64,000 bases of DNA from Paenibacillus abyssi (GCF_014640295.1 NZ_BMGR01000006.1:186001-250000), one strand, 5' to 3'; numbered from the stretch's first letter, positions 1-9,755 are shown. Notes: generated by a model from the sequence alone, not told the origin. Made by a program: numbers and translations.

Positions 1-397
1 CCCAGCTATTATTCTTGCTTTTCAATACATAGACGATATTAACGAAAGAGCTCGAGTATACCATATTGTTCAAAGCGCTCTTGAGATATTCCTCATTCTC
101 CCGCCATAACCGGTCATTCCGATTGTTGAGCGCACTGCTCGAGACGGCATGCTGAATCCGCATATCGCTGTAAATCTGGTCCGATACGTCACTGCCTGCA
201 TTAAGAATGAAGGACAGCGAATCCGCCGCCTGCTTCGCAATTTGAATCGAAGATTCTCTTACATTATCTTTCACAGTCCGGTTGGCGACCATATAGAATG
301 AAGCGCTTGTAAACAAGGCGGGAATAAGGATGACAACCACAAACGCAATGATCATCTTTGTCGCAAAACGGTTGAACAATTTAATGCTGCCGATCAT
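1..397 (-). CDS. Sensor histidine kinase, N-terminal part (cut by window edge)
   Basis: The reading frame opens with ATG at 397 behind an AAGGAG ribosome site and runs off the window. The visible 132 residues have a short basic cytoplasmic start, one strong membrane helix at about residues 15-35, and then a soluble stretch with the look of an extracytoplasmic dCache-type sensor (motifs VKDNVRES and IQHAVSSS). This is the usual N-terminus of YesM-type kinases that sit next to carbohydrate ABC transporters in Paenibacillus. The HAMP, His_kinase and HATPase parts lie outside the window, so kinase function is inferred. It follows the GH66 gene in the same direction after about 80 bases and probably belongs to the same sugar-sensing locus. 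Confidence 0.7.
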   Translation of the reverse strand, partial: MIGSIKLFNRFATKMIIAFVVVILIPALFTSASFYMVANRTVKDNVRESSIQIAKQAADSLSFILNAGSDVSDQIYSDMRIQHAVSSSALNNRNDRLWRENEEYLKSALNNMVYSSSFVNIVYVLKSKNNSW

Positions 398-479
398 AAC
401 AAGCACTCCTTCCCGCCTTTGGATAACATGACAGAAAGACGCCAGAACCCGGCGCCTTGTTGTCTATCTAACTATACGA

Positions 480-2270
480 TTAATCCTGTGTGTATTCAAT
501 GACAACCATATCCCAGTACTTCAGCTTCGGCAGGATCAGCTCTACTGCTCCGTCAGCTTGTTTGAATTCCAGTTCAATTGCGGAACCGTTATAAAAGTCC
601 GGCGTTGCCATCCACACCTTCTCCACCTTTTTGCCAGTTTGCACCTGCAGCTGAATATTTTCCTTCAGGGTTGGCTCTGCCTGATTGGCGTCGGTATCGT
701 TCCAGTTCATATGCACAGCATCACTGAAGTTAATCAGGTGAATCATATCCATGCCTTCTTTTTGCTTCGCAATGGTCCATACTTTGCCCTTGTCCGCTTG
801 AGCGGACAATTCAACATCCGCCGAGGTGACCTCCAATTCGGTCTCCTGCACCTGATCGCGCAGCACATTCTGGTACGCAGTCAGAAAATCATAATATACG
901 ATCATCTGCTGCTCCAGCTCAGCCGGAATGGACAGATTTTTATTCGGGAAATATTCTTTGGCCAGCATATTTTCCCCGAGCGCAATCTGCGAACCGCCGG
1001 ATGCGAAGATCACAGCCTTGGTCAGCAGAACGCCCGGCGCATTGAATTCGCCTGTCGATTCGGCATGATTGTAGTTGAGGTAACCTGCAATGACCGTGCT
1101 TAATTCGCCCTTGCTGAATTTAAGGTTCTGATCGATGATCCCTTTCAAATCTCTGTACGTCGGATGCCCATCCCATACTTCGGTATACAGGAACTTCACG
1201 GGCGCCGTGGTCGCGATGAAGGCTTGGGCGAATTGGCCGACCGCATTCATCACATAGTCCACATCGATGGCCTTTTTGGCCTCTTGAAGGAACGGTCCGT
1301 ATGTCTGCGCCAGGTTTACGCTCTTCCCTTCATAATTCCACAGCGATCCGCGGTCTCCCAGTTGATCGACATGCCAGCCGTCAAACGGCAAATGCTCGAA
1401 CACTTCCTTCTCGGAGGCGATCAAATAATCCCGCCACTTTGCATTCGATGGGTCATACATCATAATATCGCTCGCCCAGGAGTCCGGAAGAGGATGCCGA
1501 TCTTGATTCTGTCTGAGCGGATCTCTGAAAATCCCCCATTCCTTCTTCACGCCATCAACCTCTGCATCCTCAAAGGCGCCGAAGATCAGATTGTAATTCA
1601 TCGCTTTCATATTATGCTTGTGAAGAAGATCGATATAACCCTTCACCGTATCGAAAGACACTTCGCGGTTGGCAATTTCCGGCCATGATGCCGCAGGCTG
1701 TCCATTCTCCAGCTTCAACGGAATATGGTGCTTCCACTGCCAATCGTAGAATTGGACGCCATTAATACGGAACCGGTTCAACCGGTCGACCACAGCCTGC
1801 CGCTCGGATTCCTCCATCGCCATGAAGTCCGCTAAATACCCGTACCGGGGAAATTTCCCCCAATCCGAAGAGACATCAACCGCAATATTCGCATGATCCA
1901 ATACGTCTGAACCATCCTTGAAGAAAATCTCGGTCATGTAACCTTGGTAATCGTCTGCAGGCGGCGTCCAGGACCAGTTGACCTCTTCTGTGCCGTCCCG
2001 CTCCAATTCTTTCTCCTCGATCACGCGGTCCAGATGTTTGTAGCGGACGACCAGTTCCCCTTCCTGGCTGCCTTGGTTCAACGTTAAGGTGTAATTAATC
2101 GTGTCGCCTGGATTATACCTGGCTTTATCCGTTATAACATGGCTTAACAGATTCCCATCAGCCGCATCCTGCGGCTCAATGGCCGCTTTGCTAAAACATG
2201 CCGTCAGCACCGTCGTAAGCATCATCACCGAAACGCCAAGAGCGGCCGCCCTCTTCCATTGATATTTCAT
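480..2270 (-). CDS. GH66 family lipoprotein: dextranase or cycloisomaltooligosaccharide glucanotransferase-like
   Basis: The 596-residue protein begins with a lipoprotein signal peptide whose lipobox VLTAC places the lipidated Cys at residue 25. An Ig-like beta domain covers about residues 40-135. A (beta/alpha)8 barrel follows with the GH66 signatures: DGWHVDQLG (nucleophile Asp302) and LYTEVWDG (acid/base Glu364). A C-terminal beta domain ends the protein. The family cuts or rearranges alpha-1,6-glucans such as dextran. There is no large inserted CBM35 as in cyclising CITases, so an endo-dextranase is slightly favoured; sequence alone does not decide this. The start ATG has GAAGGAG upstream. 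It is the fourth gene of the ABC transporter operon and would act on the outer face of the membrane, feeding oligosaccharides to the transporter. Confidence 0.85.
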   Translation of the reverse strand: MKYQWKRAAALGVSVMMLTTVLTACFSKAAIEPQDAADGNLLSHVITDKARYNPGDTINYTLTLNQGSQEGELVVRYKHLDRVIEEKELERDGTEEVNWSWTPPADDYQGYMTEIFFKDGSDVLDHANIAVDVSSDWGKFPRYGYLADFMAMEESERQAVVDRLNRFRINGVQFYDWQWKHHIPLKLENGQPAASWPEIANREVSFDTVKGYIDLLHKHNMKAMNYNLIFGAFEDAEVDGVKKEWGIFRDPLRQNQDRHPLPDSWASDIMMYDPSNAKWRDYLIASEKEVFEHLPFDGWHVDQLGDRGSLWNYEGKSVNLAQTYGPFLQEAKKAIDVDYVMNAVGQFAQAFIATTAPVKFLYTEVWDGHPTYRDLKGIIDQNLKFSKGELSTVIAGYLNYNHAESTGEFNAPGVLLTKAVIFASGGSQIALGENMLAKEYFPNKNLSIPAELEQQMIVYYDFLTAYQNVLRDQVQETELEVTSADVELSAQADKGKVWTIAKQKEGMDMIHLINFSDAVHMNWNDTDANQAEPTLKENIQLQVQTGKKVEKVWMATPDFYNGSAIELEFKQADGAVELILPKLKYWDMVVIEYTQD

Positions 2271-2296
2271 GTTTTTAATGATCTCCTTCGGATTAA

Positions 2297-3130
2297 TTAT
2301 CCTTTTACTCCGCCTTCGTTAAAGCCGGACTGGACGAATCGTTTCTGGAAGGTCATATAAATCACCATGACCGGAAGCAGTGCAATTAACGACGCGGCAA
2401 AGATCTGACCGTAGTTCGTCGCGTATTTGTCGTTGAACATCATGATGGCGATTGGCAGCGTGCGCAGCGCCTCGCTCTTGATCAACGTCAGTGCCAGGAA
2501 GTATTCCTCCCAGGTGCCTTGGAAAATGAAGATCGCGAGCGTTCCCATGGCTGGCAGCGACTGCGGCAGGTAGATGTGCCAGAATATGCGCCAGTTGCCT
2601 CCTCCATCGATCAATACCGATTCCTCGTACTCCTTCGGAATGCTCTCGAAGAAGCCGCGCAGGAAGAACATATTTCCCACCACGCCCCCGGCGATGTACA
2701 CGAGCCAAAGTCCGGAGTACGTATTGACAAGCCCGAGGTCTTTAACGATGACGAATTGAGGAATGATGTTAATGACGCCCGGGATCATCATGGACAATAA
2801 GAAGACCCGGAAGACCAGCTCTTTGCCTGGAAAGGTAAACCGGGAGAATCCGTAAGCGGTCAACGCGCCAAGGAACAAGGACCCGACCATCGCAACGGAC
2901 GTCACGATCACACTGTTCATGAAATAAGTCGTAAAGTTATTTTTGTTCCAAACTGCAATATAGTTCTTAAAGTTGGGCGTTACCGAGAACACTTCATTCG
3001 GTTTGGGCAGCGTATTCGTGCCTAGAAAGAATGTGGTCAGAATCATATAAATAAAAGGAAAGACAAACAGCAGAGCGCCCAAAATAATAATCGTATAAAC
3101 GACAATTTGATTGATTAACGGTGTTTTCAT
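2297..3130 (-). CDS. Carbohydrate ABC transporter permease, MalG type
   Basis: The 277-residue membrane protein has six predicted helices. The binding-protein-dependent permease EAA loop is seen as EYEESVLIDGGGNWRIFWHIYLP at roughly residues 168-190, where it would contact the ATPase subunit. The length and short cytoplasmic N-terminus match the MalG/LacG half of sugar importers. The start ATG follows GGAGGGGCGC, and the gene begins 9 bases after the partner permease ends. No ATPase gene is present here, so the pair probably uses a shared MsmX-like ATPase encoded elsewhere, as many Firmicute sugar importers do. Confidence 0.9.
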   Translation of the reverse strand: MKTPLINQIVVYTIIILGALLFVFPFIYMILTTFFLGTNTLPKPNEVFSVTPNFKNYIAVWNKNNFTTYFMNSVIVTSVAMVGSLFLGALTAYGFSRFTFPGKELVFRVFLLSMMIPGVINIIPQFVIVKDLGLVNTYSGLWLVYIAGGVVGNMFFLRGFFESIPKEYEESVLIDGGGNWRIFWHIYLPQSLPAMGTLAIFIFQGTWEEYFLALTLIKSEALRTLPIAIMMFNDKYATNYGQIFAASLIALLPVMVIYMTFQKRFVQSGFNEGGVKG

Positions 3131-3139
3131 GCGCCCCTC

Positions 3140-4099
3140 CTAGAACATTCTCTGTCTTCCGATTTTTTTCATCTGCGAGTAGGTGAGCAGGAACACCATG
3201 ATCCCCATCAAGACACCCATCGCCGAAGCCGGACCGAACTTAAGCTGCTCAAAGGCCTGCATATAGATCAGGCTTGGGATAACCTGTGTCTGGTCCATTG
3301 GACCGCCCTTGGTGATGAAGTAAACCTGCGGGAAAAATCCAAATGCGCCGTTAACAAGATTAATGATGACGAAGACCGTAATCGGTTTAAGCAGAGGAAC
3401 GGTAATTTTCCAAAACTTCTGTACGCCGCCCGCTCCGTCGATGTCTGCCGCTTCATACAGATCTCTGGGCACACCCTGCAGTGCGGCCATGTAGATGACA
3501 ACGCCCCAGCCGACGGTTTTCCAAATGTGGAACAACCAGATCATAATCATTGCCGACCAGTAATTGCTTCTCCAAGAGATCGGTTCCGAAATGATCCCCA
3601 GCTGCTTATGCAAAATAAAGTTAACGAAACCTCCGTCTCCATCCGCAAACAGATACTTAAAGAGAAGGGCAACGATAATCCATGAGGTTACGATCGGCAA
3701 ATAGTAGATGGTCCGAAACGTAATTTTGAACTTCACAAAGCGTTGATTAATCAATACGGCGAAGAAAATCGCCAGAAACCAGTTCACGGGCACCGTTGCG
3801 GCAACGTTAAGGAAGGTGTTGCGCAGCGCGACTAGGAATCGGTCATTGGGATCCTGAAATATTTTGATGTAGTTCTCGAACCCGACCCATTCATTCTTCG
3901 CATTCGGCATAATGCTGAAATCCTGAAAGCTGATCATAATATTTTTGATCATCGGATAAATGACAAATACGGCTGTACCGGCTATACCAAGCACCACAAA
4001 GGGCAGCACAGTCAGCCATTGCTTCAGCCCGATCGCAAATCGGCTCTTCTTCTGTTTAGGTCCAGCAGTTCCGCTGGACAACATTGCCCGGCTCGACAT
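3140..4099 (-). CDS. Carbohydrate ABC transporter permease, MalF type
   Basis: This 319-residue permease carries the EAA motif as LYEAADIDGAGGVQKFWKI near residues 217-235. Its longer N-terminus and helix pattern match the MalF/LacF half of CUT1 sugar importers (PotB/MalF/UgpA style). It pairs with the MalG-type gene directly downstream and with the binding protein upstream. The start ATG follows GGAGGATGCGCTC. The substrate is not readable from the permease; the GH66 neighbour suggests isomalto-oligosaccharides. Confidence 0.9.
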   Translation of the reverse strand: MSSRAMLSSGTAGPKQKKSRFAIGLKQWLTVLPFVVLGIAGTAVFVIYPMIKNIMISFQDFSIMPNAKNEWVGFENYIKIFQDPNDRFLVALRNTFLNVAATVPVNWFLAIFFAVLINQRFVKFKITFRTIYYLPIVTSWIIVALLFKYLFADGDGGFVNFILHKQLGIISEPISWRSNYWSAMIMIWLFHIWKTVGWGVVIYMAALQGVPRDLYEAADIDGAGGVQKFWKITVPLLKPITVFVIINLVNGAFGFFPQVYFITKGGPMDQTQVIPSLIYMQAFEQLKFGPASAMGVLMGIMVFLLTYSQMKKIGRQRMF

Positions 4100-4196
4100 G
4101 AGCGCATCCTCCTTCTTGGGGAAATGGATTGGCTGCTTTACCTAAAAGCGGATTGCTTCAGGCAGAGCAGCCAATTTTCACCATCTGTTTCGCTAA

Positions 4197-5498
4197 TTAT
4201 TGAAGAATCGCTTGAATTTGCTTGGCTGCATCATCAAGTGCCGCCTTCGGCTCCATCTCGCCGCGAATGGCTTTCTCGAAAGCAAGGTTGAAGATCGCTT
4301 CCATTTCGCTCCATTGCGGGATCGGCGTGCGCGGCAGCGCCGTTTCAAGCTGCTGGACATACTCGGCAATGAAAGGAATATCCATCTCGGTCATCGCCTC
4401 TGCAGCCGCTTTATTGGATGGGATAAGTCCGGTTGCGGCCATCATCTTCTGAGGCTCTTCCGTCATCATCCACTTCGCGAACGTCCAAGCTTCTTCCGGA
4501 TGCTTGGAGTTGACGAACACTACCAGGTCTTCGCCGCCGATAACAGACTTGCTGCCGCCCGGCCCTTCAGGCATTAAAGCGCGTACCGTTTGCGCCATCG
4601 GATCAAATCCGCTTTCCGTCTCGTTCATCAGCGAGCTGTAGAACCATGGACCATCGTCAGTCATCAGATAGTCTCCACTTTTAATGCCGTCCCACGTACC
4701 GGGTTCTCCGCCAAGCATAACGGGAAGAACCAGTCCTTCATTGTTCCAGCCTACAATTGTTTCCAGCGCTTTTACGCTTTCCGGGCTGTTGAGGAAGCCC
4801 TCAACCTGCGTGTAATCGTCGTTTGTAATGGTACCGCCAAGACTCCAGAACCAAGGTGTCAGACCCCATGCATGTACGCCGGATACGCCAAGGCCGTATT
4901 TGCCTTTGCCTTTCAACGTTTGAGCGGCTTGCACAAGCTCATCCATCGTTTTCGGTGCTTCAGTCAGACCCGCTTCTTCTAAGGTTGCCTTGTTGTAAAT
5001 CGCAATTTTCGTGTTTGTGTTGACCGGCACGCCGTAGTAGCCGCCGTCATAGAAGTTTGTAGCCATTGGTCCTTCGAATACGCTGTTCTTCACATCTTCG
5101 AAGCCTTCAAGGCCGCTGATTTCGAGCAGTGCGCCTTGCGCCGCGAACTCAGGCACCCATACGATATCCATCCGCATCAAATCCGGAGCCGCATCGCCGG
5201 CTACGCCTGCGATGACCTGCTGCTTCAAACCTTCGTACGGCATACGTGTTAAGTTCAATTCAATATTAGGATGAGCCGCTTCAAACGCCGGTTTGATTTG
5301 TTCAACCAGAACCTTCTCTTCCTGATCGCTGTACGTGTGCCAGTACTCAATCGTCGTTTTCGTGACCGCAGCGCCTGAGTTACCGGTGCCGCTGTTTTCA
5401 GTGCTGCCGGAATTACCATTATTGCCCCCGCATGCAGCCAGAGTGAACACCAGCACTAATGCAATGATGCCGATAAAGCTTTTTTTCATCTTACGCAT
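4197..5498 (-). CDS. Sugar ABC transporter substrate-binding lipoprotein
   Basis: The protein has a lipoprotein signal peptide (lipobox LAACG, Cys about residue 22) followed by an Asn/Gly/Ser-rich linker and a family 1 solute-binding fold (IEYWHTYSDQEE near the start, GEDLVVF and HPEEAWTFAKWM late). It would capture an oligosaccharide outside the membrane for the two downstream permeases. I chose ATG 5498 because GGGGGA lies 7 bases before it. An in-frame ATG at 5513 has no good ribosome site, and ATG 5489 is also possible. It is the first gene of the operon, with a cre-like site upstream. Confidence 0.88.
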   Translation of the reverse strand: MRKMKKSFIGIIALVLVFTLAACGGNNGNSGSTENSGTGNSGAAVTKTTIEYWHTYSDQEEKVLVEQIKPAFEAAHPNIELNLTRMPYEGLKQQVIAGVAGDAAPDLMRMDIVWVPEFAAQGALLEISGLEGFEDVKNSVFEGPMATNFYDGGYYGVPVNTNTKIAIYNKATLEEAGLTEAPKTMDELVQAAQTLKGKGKYGLGVSGVHAWGLTPWFWSLGGTITNDDYTQVEGFLNSPESVKALETIVGWNNEGLVLPVMLGGEPGTWDGIKSGDYLMTDDGPWFYSSLMNETESGFDPMAQTVRALMPEGPGGSKSVIGGEDLVVFVNSKHPEEAWTFAKWMMTEEPQKMMAATGLIPSNKAAAEAMTEMDIPFIAEYVQQLETALPRTPIPQWSEMEAIFNLAFEKAIRGEMEPKAALDDAAKQIQAILQ

Positions 5499-5558
5499 TT
5501 CTTTATCCCCCATTCGGTTGTTGAATACCTCTTGATTATGCCGCCAAATGGAAAGGAT

Positions 5559-5572
5559 CGTAACCGTTTACA
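5559..5572 (-). promoter_or_regulatory. Candidate cre site (CcpA) upstream of the sugar operon
   Basis: On the minus strand the 14 bases read TGTAAACGGTTACG. They match the catabolite-repression consensus TGWAANCGNTNWCA at every fixed position but the last. The site is 61-74 bases upstream of the binding-protein start codon, where CcpA could control the operon. No clear -10/-35 pair was located, so promoter overlap is not shown. Confidence 0.5.
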
Positions 5573-5629
5573 TTCTCATTAGGGTGTTTTATATCTCTAT
5601 CCCCCTGGCATGCAGCCCTGTCCGCTTTC

Positions 5630-6104
5630 TTGCGGGGGTGTCTAATATTACGAACAGCGGATAATAATGCACCCTTGTTGTGCGAGATCGCCTGGGAAAG
5701 ATTCACATACGAATTGCTGCCCCATCCTTATCCAAGACAGACCGCCAACTGGTGGATCAACTTTGTAAATGAGAATATCGATAAGGGTCAGTATCTTAAA
5801 AGAACATCACAACGGTGAACTAGGATACTTTATCCATCCTGATTATTGGATTACGGGCTATGCTACAGAAGCTTGCCGAACGTTGATCGAGTTCGGTTTC
5901 ACAGAACTAGATCTTGAAAGAATACATGGAAGATGCTTGACCAAAAACATCGGCTCTAAGCGAGTGATGGAAAAGTCGGGCTTAATTGTGGAAGGAATAG
6001 CAAGGCATGAAGTATTTAAATGGGGTAAATACGAAGACGTTTGTCACTTAGGCGTCATTCGCTCTGAGTGGCTGAATAGAAGGGTGATCGTCTTTACTGA
6101 CTAA
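5630..6104 (+). pseudogene. Broken GNAT acetyltransferase (RimJ/RimL type)
   Basis: Two overlapping frames carry pieces of one protein. The first, up to about 5785, has LILR and PHPYPRQTANWWINFVNE, typical of the first third of RimL-like N-acetyltransferases. The second, from about 5795 in another frame, has GELGYFIHPDYWITGYATEA, the acetyl-CoA region, and runs to a normal C-terminus. The strands that should lie between them are missing, so there is a small deletion plus a frame change near 5785-5800. The first part also lacks a normal start. The gene is very unlikely to work. Confidence 0.8.
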
Positions 6105-6250
6105 TAGTGAACAGCACTCTACATATGTCGAATATTCACGCTCCCATCAGCAAATTGAGCAACTTCGCATCAACCTTCAACTCAACTCTCCGCTTTACCG
6201 CTATTTGTGGTACGGTTCACCGTATCACTCTAACGGCGAATAATTTTGTT

Positions 6251-6289
6251 ATTACAGAAGAGACACCTCATTGGTGTCTCTTCTGTAAT
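6251..6289 (-). terminator. Hairpin terminator of the GHKL ATPase gene
   Basis: A perfect 17-base-pair stem (6251-6267 with 6273-6289) and a 5-base loop begin one base beyond the stop codon of the GHKL gene. The T-run on the minus-strand side is weak, so it may act partly as an mRNA 3'-end stabiliser. Confidence 0.7.
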
Positions 6290-6290
6290 A

Positions 6291-8255
6291 CTAATCTTCA
6301 TATTTTTCAATTTGCATTTGTTGGGTTTCTCCAGGGTTATTCAAAAAATCAATTAACTCACTTAGAACGATTAAATCCATTTCTCTTTGTCCAGTGGTCA
6401 GATTCGTCATAATATGTGTTAATCCATGATACTGCCTCAAAGATAAATTGTTTTCATCTAAAAGAGATGTGATTTTATAGTTTCCGATATAGCTTTCTCC
6501 GGTCTCCCAAACAATAACTAAGCCAATGTCATTCGAGTTTTTAGAGCCATCTTGTATATTTTCAATCAGCCCATCCAAAGAAAACTTGTACTCCAATATC
6601 TTTGGCTTACTGACAAATGGAAGAGTAGAAATTGATTCTACATTTTCCTTTAAAACACCCAGAGGATTAATGTATTCATCATATTTGTGATTCTCCGCCG
6701 GTTCTTCGATCACAATTTTGTATAAACCATCGTAAGTTAATCTTTCATTTGTGGACATAATTCTTACTCCTCTGATCACTCCACCTGCAACCATCTGATT
6801 AAATAGTGCAATTACATCTTGTTCTCTTGTTGGAATCGATGTAATTGAGATTTTTCTCAGCGGCAGGAAAAAATGATCACTTATTAACTGTAAAGGATGC
6901 TCCTTTTCATAAACTGACATTTCTTCTTTCCAATCCTCGACTTCTTTTTCCCTCATCAAATCTGGTGATATGCCTGTATTAGTTTTTAGGCAGTACTTAA
7001 CTTTTTGAAGGGGACCATCAATTAATCTCTTTGATATTTCTTTTGCAAATTCTACAATCTCGTTTTGGAATCCCTTTCTGCCCAGGTCAGCACTACAATT
7101 ATCAAAGTGGATAACCATGTGTACCTGATTTTGACGTCCAATGTTCCTATTCAGTGGAATTTGGATTAATTCCCCTTGAGGCATATTATTTGCAGCAATT
7201 TGTATGCCGCCGTATAAGATTTTAGAATTACCTCTTATATTCAGAGACTCATTAAAACTGTTCCAAACTTTTAATGAGTATGCATAACCAAAATATACAG
7301 TCGGTGAAAATTTATTGCATACATCCAATTCATCTTCGTCAGAAATAACTAACAAGTCAATTAACTCATTTGTTGTCCACATCTCATAAAAAACGTCTAA
7401 ATCCTTAAGTGTTGACGGTAATTTGTATGGGTCTTTACCCTTATCAAAAAGCTCCTTCCTTTTTAATTCTATTTGCTTAAATGAAGCCGCCTTTCTAACA
7501 ATTTTTTGTGGCCATAGATATTCAATACCTTTTTGATTAACTGTTTCTACCTTCCCATTTTTATTTATTACGGACAGTACTACATTTATATTCTGATTAT
7601 TAAAAAAAGCCCCCAAACCAGTTTTAACAGATAAGATCTTCATCCAAGAATCTGCAGTATCTGCTTTTATCCAACCCAATTCTTTTGGATGAGTATACTT
7701 ATCGAATTTTAAATATATTGAAACACCCTTATCGATATCTTGAAAGACTGGATCAATCGCACCATTTTCATCATACTTAACCTGCGGATTCCCCGAGGGA
7801 TTCTCGTCAGCTAACCACTTTCTGGCATCAACCATTTTTCCAACAGCCATAAAATCTTCTGTTTTTGAGCATATCTGCATAAAATTAAATCCGTATGCCA
7901 AATACGTTGCCCCTACTCCTTTATGACCACGAGTTTTTCCAGATTTGAATGAGAAGTCCGGCGCCAAAAAAGACTTGAATTTTGTTTCATCAAGTCCCAC
8001 CCCATTATCAGTAACGATTAAATAGTTTTCCTGAATATTAATGGTGACCCAAATTGATGGAGTATACTCCCCTTTTTCTAGTTGCGACCGTTCCTCTACA
8101 GAGTCTAATGAGTTCTGTATTAATTCAGCAAAAGGGTCATACCATCCAACATACGAACTTAAAATATTACTGATTTCTCTCTTTAAGGAACGTGTAGCTA
8201 CATCTGAGCTTACTACTTGCTTAGCTTGTAGTGGATCAAATGATTCAAACTTCAT
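6291..8255 (-). CDS. GHKL-superfamily ATPase (Hsp90/MutL/MORC-like), possible defence protein
   Basis: The 654-residue protein has a clear N-terminal GHKL ATP-binding fold: N-box DPFAELIQNS (Glu44, Asn48), G1 motif DNGVG (83-87) and G2 motif GHKGVG (110-115). A long transducer-like and helical C-terminal part follows with no motif I recognise. There is no histidine kinase DHp domain and no MutL endonuclease motif. Stand-alone ATPases of this kind occur often in phage-defence islands, but a role here is only inferred from the mobile-element surroundings and the OLD nuclease nearby. The gene is visibly richer in A+T than the flanking chromosome. The start is ATG 8255 or GTG 8258, both served by GGAGG; an upstream in-frame TTG (8273) is less likely. 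Confidence 0.7.
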   Translation of the reverse strand: MKFESFDPLQAKQVVSSDVATRSLKREISNILSSYVGWYDPFAELIQNSLDSVEERSQLEKGEYTPSIWVTINIQENYLIVTDNGVGLDETKFKSFLAPDFSFKSGKTRGHKGVGATYLAYGFNFMQICSKTEDFMAVGKMVDARKWLADENPSGNPQVKYDENGAIDPVFQDIDKGVSIYLKFDKYTHPKELGWIKADTADSWMKILSVKTGLGAFFNNQNINVVLSVINKNGKVETVNQKGIEYLWPQKIVRKAASFKQIELKRKELFDKGKDPYKLPSTLKDLDVFYEMWTTNELIDLLVISDEDELDVCNKFSPTVYFGYAYSLKVWNSFNESLNIRGNSKILYGGIQIAANNMPQGELIQIPLNRNIGRQNQVHMVIHFDNCSADLGRKGFQNEIVEFAKEISKRLIDGPLQKVKYCLKTNTGISPDLMREKEVEDWKEEMSVYEKEHPLQLISDHFFLPLRKISITSIPTREQDVIALFNQMVAGGVIRGVRIMSTNERLTYDGLYKIVIEEPAENHKYDEYINPLGVLKENVESISTLPFVSKPKILEYKFSLDGLIENIQDGSKNSNDIGLVIVWETGESYIGNYKITSLLDENNLSLRQYHGLTHIMTNLTTGQREMDLIVLSELIDFLNNPGETQQMQIEKYED

Positions 8256-8590
8256 CACTGTATATTCCTCCAAGCATTTTTTACATATAATGATGGGTTC
8301 CCTTTAGGACCAACCTATTACTAATTATATCCACATACAATAAATATAACATCTTTTCTTTTCAACCCAGCTGCTCGTGAATCATTTAATATCGAAATAA
8401 ACGAAATAAGCAAAGGGTACCCTCAAAGGGTACCCCATCTATGTAGATGCTTAATCAACTAAGTGATAATTCAAGAAAGCACTCATTAAGCATATCATGA
8501 CTATGTTCGTGAAAGCGTTCATGGTACTCTTTATTTCTTATTATTTTAACAATCTGGAGTTGTCAAAAAAAGTGCAGTTTGAAAACACCC
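8256..8590. other. Intergenic region with a doubled GGTACC palindrome
   Basis: This AT-rich stretch contains the start region of the GHKL gene, with TATAAT on the minus strand at 8324-8329. AAAGGGTACCC occurs twice (8412-8422 and 8425-8435); the copies are also self-complementary and can fold into a short hairpin. Near 8550-8580 lies a TGTCAAAAAAAGTGCAGTTT stretch resembling the end of an IS3-family element. No gene is seen. Confidence 0.45.
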
Positions 8591-9512
8591 TCATACAAAA
8601 ATCCAGTTGCTAAGCTGCTTGTGACAGCATTCTTTCGCGATAGATAGTTGAGGCCGACCCCCTGGATTAGAGGTGTAGACCCGCCGTCTGTTGTAGTAGA
8701 CCATGATATATCTGAAGATGATCGATTTAATATAGGCCATCGGATAGCGCTCCGTGTTGATCTTGTACAGCTTCTCTTTCTTTAGCGTAGCAAAAAAGCT
8801 CTCCATCCTTGCGTTGTCATAGCAACGCCCTGTGCCGCTCATGCTCTGAATTGGCACCTCGTTTAGCTAGACACTCTCGGAATGCCTAGCTCGTGAATTG
8901 GCCTGCCTCGGCATTTCTTGCTTTACAGGCATTCTCAGAGGATTGGATGCAGAGTTGCTTGCGCATGTTATCGTCCATGGCGACGCCCACGATCTCTCCG
9001 TTGAAACAATCCAGTACCGCGGACAGATATAGCTTGCCGTCTGAACAAGGGACTTCGGTGATATCCGATAGCCACTTTTGGTTGGGTACTGAGGATTTAA
9101 AGTCTCTGCGGCTCAGGTTTTCGCTCTTCTGAGCTGCGGCATCCTCACGTGTAATGCCGTTTGGATGACGCTTGGCTTTCTTCAGCAGGCCGTGCTTCTT
9201 CATAATTTGGTAGACGGTGCTGTAGCTGGTCGTGATCTCTATTTGTGACAGCGCCAGCAGAATGCGCTGGACACCGTAATTCCTGTTGTCTTCATGTTCT
9301 GCAATAATGTCTTTGATTTTGACCAGAAGAAGTTGCTGCCGCTCCTGTTTGGGTGCGGGCTTCAAGCTACGGTAATAACCCGATTCACTGACAGCAAGTA
9401 CTTCGCACATCTCCTTGACGGTCCACCGATCCCGTCGTTCACGGATATATGCATAGAGCTGGCATGCCTTTACCGCTTCCGGTCTTTTGCGAAAAAACCG
9501 AGTGCACTGCAT
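8591..9512 (-). pseudogene. Decayed IS3-family transposase (orfB, with the tail of orfA)
   Basis: The first part (9512 to 8886) has the HTH_21-like start YIRERRDRWTVKEMCEVLAVS and the first integrase-core Asp in WLSDITEV. The segment that should carry the second catalytic Asp (an HSDRGSQ-like motif) is deleted: the sequence passes from KARNAEA straight to GQFTS. An in-frame TAG follows, and then the frame shifts near 8855 into GTGRCYDNARMESFFATLKKE, which contains the last catalytic Glu. Upstream near 9470-9508, another frame encodes ALGFFAKDRKR and a stop, which is the end of orfA. The element cannot encode an active transposase. Confidence 0.88.
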
Positions 9513-9738
9513 TTTTATCGTAGCACTCCATTATTACCTTGTTAAATACCTTACTAAGCACTCCAGCGACGAACGGTTACAAGGGCGGCATAGTTACCTT
9601 TGTTCCCATGGAATGAAACTACAAACGGCTGACGGATACTTTCATTCCGTAGATGAAGTGCAGGAGCATTTGAGCAGCCTGGGAAAAGAGATTGGCAGTC
9701 AAAAGCGTTCATTACTTCGAGGATGTCGTTTGGATTAA
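9513..9738. other. Unrecognised stretch, likely gene debris
   Basis: Open frames exist on both strands here, including one on the plus strand ending at 9738 and one without a start on the minus strand. None has motifs I recognise. It lies between the IS3 remnant and the hairpin-rich block and is probably decayed sequence. Confidence 0.3.
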
Positions 9739-9755
9739 GTAGTGGTCAGCTGCGA

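Noticed and set aside
5513-5513. Upstream ATG as start of the sugar-binding protein
   Set aside because: It lacks a ribosome site, and the GGGGGA that starts inside this ATG is itself well placed for ATG 5498.
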